Positions 59,855-64,000 of a DNA stretch of 64,000 nucleotides are shown one piece after another. The DNA is from RUG14121 sp964533935 (GTDB taxonomy: Bacteria; Bacillota_I; Bacilli_A; RF39; UBA660): assembly GCA_964533935.1 (NCBI GenBank), contig CAZHOG010000005.1, positions 1-64,000 of the forward strand. The letters are read 5' to 3'. Within the stretch, counting starts at the first letter, position 1. Every line of letters begins with the position of its first letter. A program made the position numbers and the translations under genes. The notes under the pieces are model-generated. The model saw nothing but the letters and a program-made list of their open reading frames with translations. It ran no database searches and had not been told where the DNA came from.

Positions 59855-59863
59855 TGATATAAT
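59855..59863 (+). promoter_or_regulatory. Extended -10 promoter of the dockerin-hydrolase/cohesin operon
   Basis: TGATATAAT at 59855-59863, 33 bases before ATG 59896; no clear -35. Confidence 0.6.
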
Positions 59864-59895
59864 TTTACTAGATAATATGGGAAGGAATGATAAAT

Positions 59896-61677
59896 ATGAA
59901 ATTTACTAAAAAAATAATATATTTTATATTTCTTTTTATTACATTATTCCCATTAACTGTAGATGCAGCAAGTTATTACGGAGTTTCAACTGGTTCTGGT
60001 GTTTCTATTAGAAATGCTGCTGGTAAAAGTGGAACAGTGTTAGATTACGCATCTTTAGGAGAATTATATGATATGCCAAATAATATATTATATCCTGATG
60101 ATAGTAAACAAGGATGCCCAAATGGCTGGTATCAAATTTATTATAAAGATTCTAAAGTAGGATATATATGTTCTAATTATTTGAAAATATATGAAAAAGC
60201 AGAGAGTGTTACTGATTCAACAACACCAACAACTGATTGTGAGAGACAAATGCAACAAGCTGGTTTTCCATCAAGTTATTGGAATGGATTATGTTCTTTA
60301 AAAGCAAGTCACTCAAATTGGAATTTTCAAGCAATGGTAAAAGATGCAAATGGAAATACAATAGATTGGAATCAATCAGTATATTCTGAAAGCAGTTGTG
60401 GTGCTAATTATATAAGTACTTCAAATGATTCTTATAAATCTACTACATGTACAAAAAGTGGTGATGCTGGATATTCACCTGTATCAGAAGAAGCAGTTAG
60501 ATATTATATGAATCCAACCAACTTCTTAAATGAAGTTAATATATTTATGTTTGAATCACAAACTACTAATCCAAATATTTCTCAAGATGTATATAAAACT
60601 GCATCAACAAAGATATTTGGCAATAATTTCTTGATTTCACAAATTCCTTTAATTCCTGAATATATTAAAAATTCATCAAATGAAACTGGTGTAAGCCAAA
60701 TTGCATTGGCAACAAGAATAAAACAAGAATTAGGAAATGCTAAGTTAACTTCAGGAACTTATAGTGGCCAATTATATTCTGTAGTTAGTGGTGACTATAC
60801 TTCTAGATACAATTGGACATACAATAATCAATCAGTAGATAATTATTACAACTTCTTTAATGTTGCAGCATATGACGGAAGTAATGTTACTCAACAAGCT
60901 TTGATTTATGCATTAAATCATGGTTGGGGTGGAACAGGTGATCAAAATAATGATAGACAAATAGCAATGACTGGTGGGGCTAACTTCTTGAAAAATAAAT
61001 ATATTGGTGCTGGACAAAATACAATATATTTTCAAAAATTTAATATATTTCCTACAAACACATCTTCAAGATATTTAAATCAATATATGACTAATATTCA
61101 AGCACCAGTAAGTGAATCAAGTATAGTTTATAATGCTTATAAAGCAGCAAATGTTTTAGATTCAAGCTTTACTTTCTATATTCCAGTATTCTCTGGAATG
61201 AATGTTAATTCTTCAAGTAGTAATGATTCAAGTAATCAAGAAACAAATAGTAAGCCTTCAGTAAGTACAATAGTAACGTCTTCCGGTTTCAGATATGCTG
61301 ATGGTTATATTTCAAATATTAATCCAGGAACTAACATAAATGATGTTAAGAGTGCTTTAGAAAGTAAAGGAGCATCTGTTACTATTACTAATGCAGATGG
61401 AAATGAAGTATCGGGGAATATCGGTACTGGGTACAGAATAAATATTAATGGAAGCAATAGTGAAACATTAATAGCAGTTATTTATGGAGACGTATCAGGT
61501 GATGGTAATATTAATGCACTTGATTTATTAAAAGTTCAAAAAAATATATTAGGAACAGCAACATTAAATGGTTCTTCTAAAGTTGCAGCAGATCCTAGTA
61601 AAGATGGTAATATAAATGCTTTAGATTTATTAAAAATTCAAAAACAAATTTTAAATACTGGAAACATTGAACAATAG
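59896..61677 (+). CDS. Secreted glucosaminidase with SH3 domain and C-terminal dockerin
   Basis: A 593-residue secreted peptidoglycan hydrolase. Signal peptide 1-24 (ending VDAA), bacterial SH3-like domain (about 27-100, GVSIRNAAGKSGTVLDYAS), a region with SLKASHSNWNFQAMVKD, and an endo-beta-N-acetylglucosaminidase (LytD-like) core (about 190-390) with AVRYYMNPTNFLNE and ATRIKQELGNAKLTSGTYSGQ, where the Glu is the likely acid. After a Ser/Asn linker comes a beta module of about 65 residues, then a dockerin (about 530-590) with two Ca2+ loops: DVSGDGNINALDLLKVQK and DPSKDGNINALDLLKIQK. Start ATG 59896 follows GGAAGGAATG. The cohesin-like gene follows after ten bases. Confidence 0.88.
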   Translation: MKFTKKIIYFIFLFITLFPLTVDAASYYGVSTGSGVSIRNAAGKSGTVLDYASLGELYDMPNNILYPDDSKQGCPNGWYQIYYKDSKVGYICSNYLKIYEKAESVTDSTTPTTDCERQMQQAGFPSSYWNGLCSLKASHSNWNFQAMVKDANGNTIDWNQSVYSESSCGANYISTSNDSYKSTTCTKSGDAGYSPVSEEAVRYYMNPTNFLNEVNIFMFESQTTNPNISQDVYKTASTKIFGNNFLISQIPLIPEYIKNSSNETGVSQIALATRIKQELGNAKLTSGTYSGQLYSVVSGDYTSRYNWTYNNQSVDNYYNFFNVAAYDGSNVTQQALIYALNHGWGGTGDQNNDRQIAMTGGANFLKNKYIGAGQNTIYFQKFNIFPTNTSSRYLNQYMTNIQAPVSESSIVYNAYKAANVLDSSFTFYIPVFSGMNVNSSSSNDSSNQETNSKPSVSTIVTSSGFRYADGYISNINPGTNINDVKSALESKGASVTITNADGNEVSGNIGTGYRININGSNSETLIAVIYGDVSGDGNINALDLLKVQKNILGTATLNGSSKVAADPSKDGNINALDLLKIQKQILNTGNIEQ

Positions 61678-61687
61678 GAGGATAAAA

Positions 61688-63070
61688 ATGAGAAAACTAA
61701 AAAATATAATTATTACGTTGGCAATAGCATTTGTTATATTTCCATTAACTGCAAATGCTGCAAGTGCTAATATAGGAATAAAAACTAGTGGTAAAGCTGT
61801 AGTTGGTGGACAAATAACTGCAACAGTAACAGTTTCTTCAGGAAGCCCAATGGGATCTTGGCAATTTTTAGTAAGTTATGACTCTAGTAAATTAAAACTA
61901 ACTAGTGGAACAACATCAGTTGCTGACTATACTACAAGTGCTTCTGGCGTAAAGAGTAAAAGTTATACTTTAAAATTTACTGCTTTATCTAGTGGAAATG
62001 CATCAATAAATGTTGGCAGTTACTTAGTTTATGCAATAGATGAATCACAAATGTCAGTAAGCCCATCCAATGCCAGCGTGAAAATAATTACTCAAGCAGA
62101 ATTAGAAGCTTCATATAGTAAAGATAATAATTTAAAAGGATTATCTATTGAAGGCTATGAATTAACACCTGCATTTGATAAAGATACATTAGAATATTCA
62201 GTTACTGTTCCATCAACAATTAATAGTGTTAATATTAATGCTGTTAAAAATGATTCAAGTGCATCTGTTGAAGGTGCTGGCGAACATTCTGTAATTGAAG
62301 GAAGTAATCCCTTTGAAATAGTTGTTACAGCACAAAATGGAAGTTCAAAAACTTATAAATTAAATGTCATTGTTGAAGATATTAAACCAATAGAAGTTAA
62401 TATTGGAAATGATAAATATACAGTTGTTAAAAGAGCTGATAATCTTGAAAAACCTACTGGTTTTGAAGAAACAACAGTTACTATTAATGAATTAGAAATA
62501 CCTGCTTTTAAAAGTGAAATATTAGGTTTAACTTTAGTAGGAATTAAAGACGAATCTGGAAATATTAGTTTAGCCATTTATGATAATGGAAAATACTCAT
62601 TATATAACGAATTGACATCTAATAATAATACAATTTATTTATTGGATTTAAAAAAACTTGATGGATTTATAAAAACTACTATTAAAATAAATAATATAGA
62701 TGTAGAAGTTTATAAATTTGACAAGAATTCTAAATATTCATTAGTATATGGAAAAAATGTAGAGTCTGGTGAAGAATCATGGTATATGTATGATGCAAAA
62801 GAAAATACATTCCAAAGATATAATACAGAACAAATAGATTCATTAAATAAAACTATTGAAAATTATTTATATGTAATATATGCATTAGCTGGATGCTTTG
62901 GATTAATTGCTTTATGCTTTATAATTAATTGTATTGGTAAAAAGAAAGCAAAAAATAAAAGAAAAAAACAAATGAAATTAGAAGAATCTAATAATGAAAA
63001 TAAAGAAATAATTGAAAATTTATTAGAGGAAAAGAAAAATAAAAAGAATAAAAAAGATGTTTCTAAATAG
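61688..63070 (+). CDS. Membrane-anchored protein with cohesin-like and cadherin-like beta-sandwich domains
   Basis: A 460-residue surface protein. Signal peptide 1-25, cohesin-like domain about 27-135 (GGQITATVTVSSGSPMGSWQF, LVSYDSSKLKLTSG, then SYTLKFTALSSGNASI), cadherin-like beta-sandwich of the PF12733 type about 145-232 (NNLKGLSIEGYELTPAFDKD, YSVTVPSTINSVNINA), a further 150-residue region, a membrane helix near 392-416 (YVIYALAGCFGLIALCFII), and a very basic/acidic cytosolic tail. Start ATG 61688 after GGAGG. The adjoining upstream gene carries the dockerin that this cohesin could bind. Confidence 0.85.
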   Translation: MRKLKNIIITLAIAFVIFPLTANAASANIGIKTSGKAVVGGQITATVTVSSGSPMGSWQFLVSYDSSKLKLTSGTTSVADYTTSASGVKSKSYTLKFTALSSGNASINVGSYLVYAIDESQMSVSPSNASVKIITQAELEASYSKDNNLKGLSIEGYELTPAFDKDTLEYSVTVPSTINSVNINAVKNDSSASVEGAGEHSVIEGSNPFEIVVTAQNGSSKTYKLNVIVEDIKPIEVNIGNDKYTVVKRADNLEKPTGFEETTVTINELEIPAFKSEILGLTLVGIKDESGNISLAIYDNGKYSLYNELTSNNNTIYLLDLKKLDGFIKTTIKINNIDVEVYKFDKNSKYSLVYGKNVESGEESWYMYDAKENTFQRYNTEQIDSLNKTIENYLYVIYALAGCFGLIALCFIINCIGKKKAKNKRKKQMKLEESNNENKEIIENLLEEKKNKKNKKDVSK

Positions 63071-63082
63071 AAACATTTTTTT
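63057..63082 (+). terminator. Terminator of the dockerin-cohesin operon
   Basis: ATGTTTCTA (63057-63065) and TAGAAACAT (63068-63076), T run; the stop codon is in the loop. Confidence 0.75.
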
Positions 63083-63141
63083 GTTTGTTTTAATATAAGT
63101 ATCGTGTTAAAATTATATAGTAAAGTAAATGAGGAATTTAT

Positions 63142-63675
63142 ATGAAATTATATACGAAAAAACAATTGAAAAGATTAAGAATTGCTTTAATATTTGAAAG
63201 CCACAAAAGAACTAATTACATTATTAAACATAATGTTTTTAATTCTGTTGGAGATAATTTTTTCTTTCAACCAAGATTTATTCCATCTGATCCTGAACTA
63301 ATTAGATTTCATAACAATGATTGTATTGCAAGCAATGTAACATTTATTAATCATGATATTATTCATAACATGTTAAATAACATGAATATTGGCGAATTCA
63401 ATTATAATTTAGGATGTATAGAAATTATGGATAATGTTTTTATTGGTAGTAATTCTACAATCTTACCAAATATCAAAATAGGCCCTAATGCTATAGTAGC
63501 CGCTGGAGCAGTAGTAACAAAAGATGTACCTGCAAATAGTGTTGTTGCAGGAGTTCCAGCTAAAGTGATTTGTTCTTTTGATGAATACCTTGAAAAAAGA
63601 AAAAATTATATAGGTAGTGATACTAATGGATTATGGGAAAGATTTGATAAGGAAAAGAATAATCATGAAGAATAA
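63142..63675 (+). CDS. Hexapeptide-repeat acyltransferase
   Basis: A 177-residue left-handed beta-helix acyltransferase (maltose/galactoside O-acetyltransferase-like). Hexapeptide turns are seen in IMDNVFIGSNSTILPNIKIG and GPNAIVAAGAVVTKDVPANS with the conserved AGVPAKVI end. The His pair in TFINHDIIHN is the likely catalytic region. It probably acetylates a sugar of a surface polymer. GAGGAATTT precedes ATG. The next gene starts inside its 3' end. Confidence 0.85.
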   Translation: MKLYTKKQLKRLRIALIFESHKRTNYIIKHNVFNSVGDNFFFQPRFIPSDPELIRFHNNDCIASNVTFINHDIIHNMLNNMNIGEFNYNLGCIEIMDNVFIGSNSTILPNIKIGPNAIVAAGAVVTKDVPANSVVAGVPAKVICSFDEYLEKRKNYIGSDTNGLWERFDKEKNNHEE

Positions 63676-64000
63676 GATTAATTCATTTTTAGATAAATAT
63701 ATATATAAAATACTAGTAATTTATATATTTATACAACCGCTGTTAGATGTTGTAACAGCAGTAAGCTTAAAATATATGAATTTGAATGTAACTATTGGGG
63801 CATTAATTAGATTGTTATTTATGGCTTTTTGTACCATATATTTACTATTTTTTAATAATACAGAATACAAAAAGAAAAGCTTAATATGTTCTATAATAAT
63901 ATATTTATATATTATAATATTTGGAATAATAACATATTTCAATAAAGATATATCTGTATTATCGTATGAAATAAAAAATACTTTAAATACTTTTTATTTT
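63665..64000 (+). CDS. Polytopic membrane protein, O-antigen ligase/polymerase-like (3' end outside window)
   Basis: The frame is open to the window end (112 codons). The N-terminus MKNKINSFLDKYIYKILVIY then IFIQPLLDVVTAVS resembles the first helix of Wzy/O-antigen ligase-like proteins, which carry QPLLD there. At least three membrane helices are visible. ATG 63665 follows AAGGAAAAG and overlaps the acetyltransferase gene by 11 bases, so a surface-polysaccharide operon probably continues to the right. Confidence 0.55.
   Translation, partial: MKNKINSFLDKYIYKILVIYIFIQPLLDVVTAVSLKYMNLNVTIGALIRLLFMAFCTIYLLFFNNTEYKKKSLICSIIIYLYIIIFGIITYFNKDISVLSYEIKNTLNTFYF

Noticed and set aside
59896..63070. 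A cellulosome gene cluster
   Set aside because: Only one dockerin and one cohesin-like domain are present, on a wall hydrolase and a membrane protein; there is no scaffoldin and no glycoside hydrolase for plant polymers.
1..64000. Possible mycoplasma code (TGA as Trp) because of the AT-rich sequence
   Set aside because: TGG encodes conserved Trp and TGA stops genes in ATGA overlaps (2190, 24260, 38048), so the standard bacterial code applies.

Overview
The window is AT-rich (my rough impression is well under 30% GC) and reads as a chromosomal segment of a low-GC Gram-positive bacterium. Shine-Dalgarno sites are strong, GTG and TTG starts are common, and many promoters carry an extended -10 (TGnTATAAT). 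TGA works as a stop, because several genes are coupled by ATGA overlaps, so this is not the mycoplasma code. Spore-associated families (GerQ, Cse60-like, a SpoVB-type flippase, WhiA), FtsEX with a peptidoglycan hydrolase, LCP and LemA proteins indicate a walled, probably spore-forming member of the Bacilli or a mollicute-related uncultured gut lineage. The lineage is inference.

Layout. 1-3.9 kb is an accessory region: the 3' end of an ADP-ribosylglycohydrolase gene, a small serine resolvase, a zinc-ribbon protein coupled to a large serine recombinase, and a long structured T-poor leader. 4-9.2 kb holds an HD hydrolase, a P-loop kinase gene broken by a stop codon, an MgtA-type Mg2+ ATPase and a lysine-rich 40-residue ORF. 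9.3-17.7 kb has an SDR enzyme, a YnbB-like PLP enzyme, an ArsP_2-like permease coupled to a Fur regulator behind an 11-bp palindrome, a secreted thioredoxin-like protein and several unknowns. 17.8-26 kb holds typA, lysS, transporters, an epimerase, a patatin and a YeeN-type YebC protein. 26-31.3 kb holds a two-component system with phased direct repeats, a candidate small RNA, and a PadR/HAAS-domain pair. 31.4-39.2 kb is information processing: rplK-rplA, an L10 leader with rplJ-rplL, tRNA-Asn, rplI, dnaB, an M23 peptidase, walJ, rlmH and ung. 39.2-50.7 kb is surface and division: LemA, GerQ, two tandem membrane-anchored collar-domain proteins, YitT, ftsE-ftsX-M23 hydrolase, an 812-residue prepilin-like protein with three Cys-rich TSP1-like repeats, whiA and clpP. 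50.8-57.7 kb holds Cse60, a flippase, trmB, secE-nusG, a solitary ClpB-D1-like ATPase and a diaminopentanoate-dehydrogenase-like enzyme. 57.7-64 kb is envelope again: an LCP protein, a dockerin-bearing glucosaminidase next to a membrane-anchored cohesin-like protein, an acetyltransferase and the start of a polymerase-like membrane protein.

The most distinctive system is the pair at 59.9-63.1 kb. A secreted peptidoglycan hydrolase ends in a type I-like dockerin, and the next gene, 10 bases away, encodes a cohesin-like domain on a membrane anchor. This suggests a minimal cohesin-dockerin device for tethering a wall hydrolase rather than a cellulosome. Other highlights are three genes whose Shine-Dalgarno spacing points to ATA start codons, an atypical prepilin adhesin, a catalytically degenerate histidine phosphatase, and TTCACA repeats phased at 11 bp beside both ends of the two-component operon.
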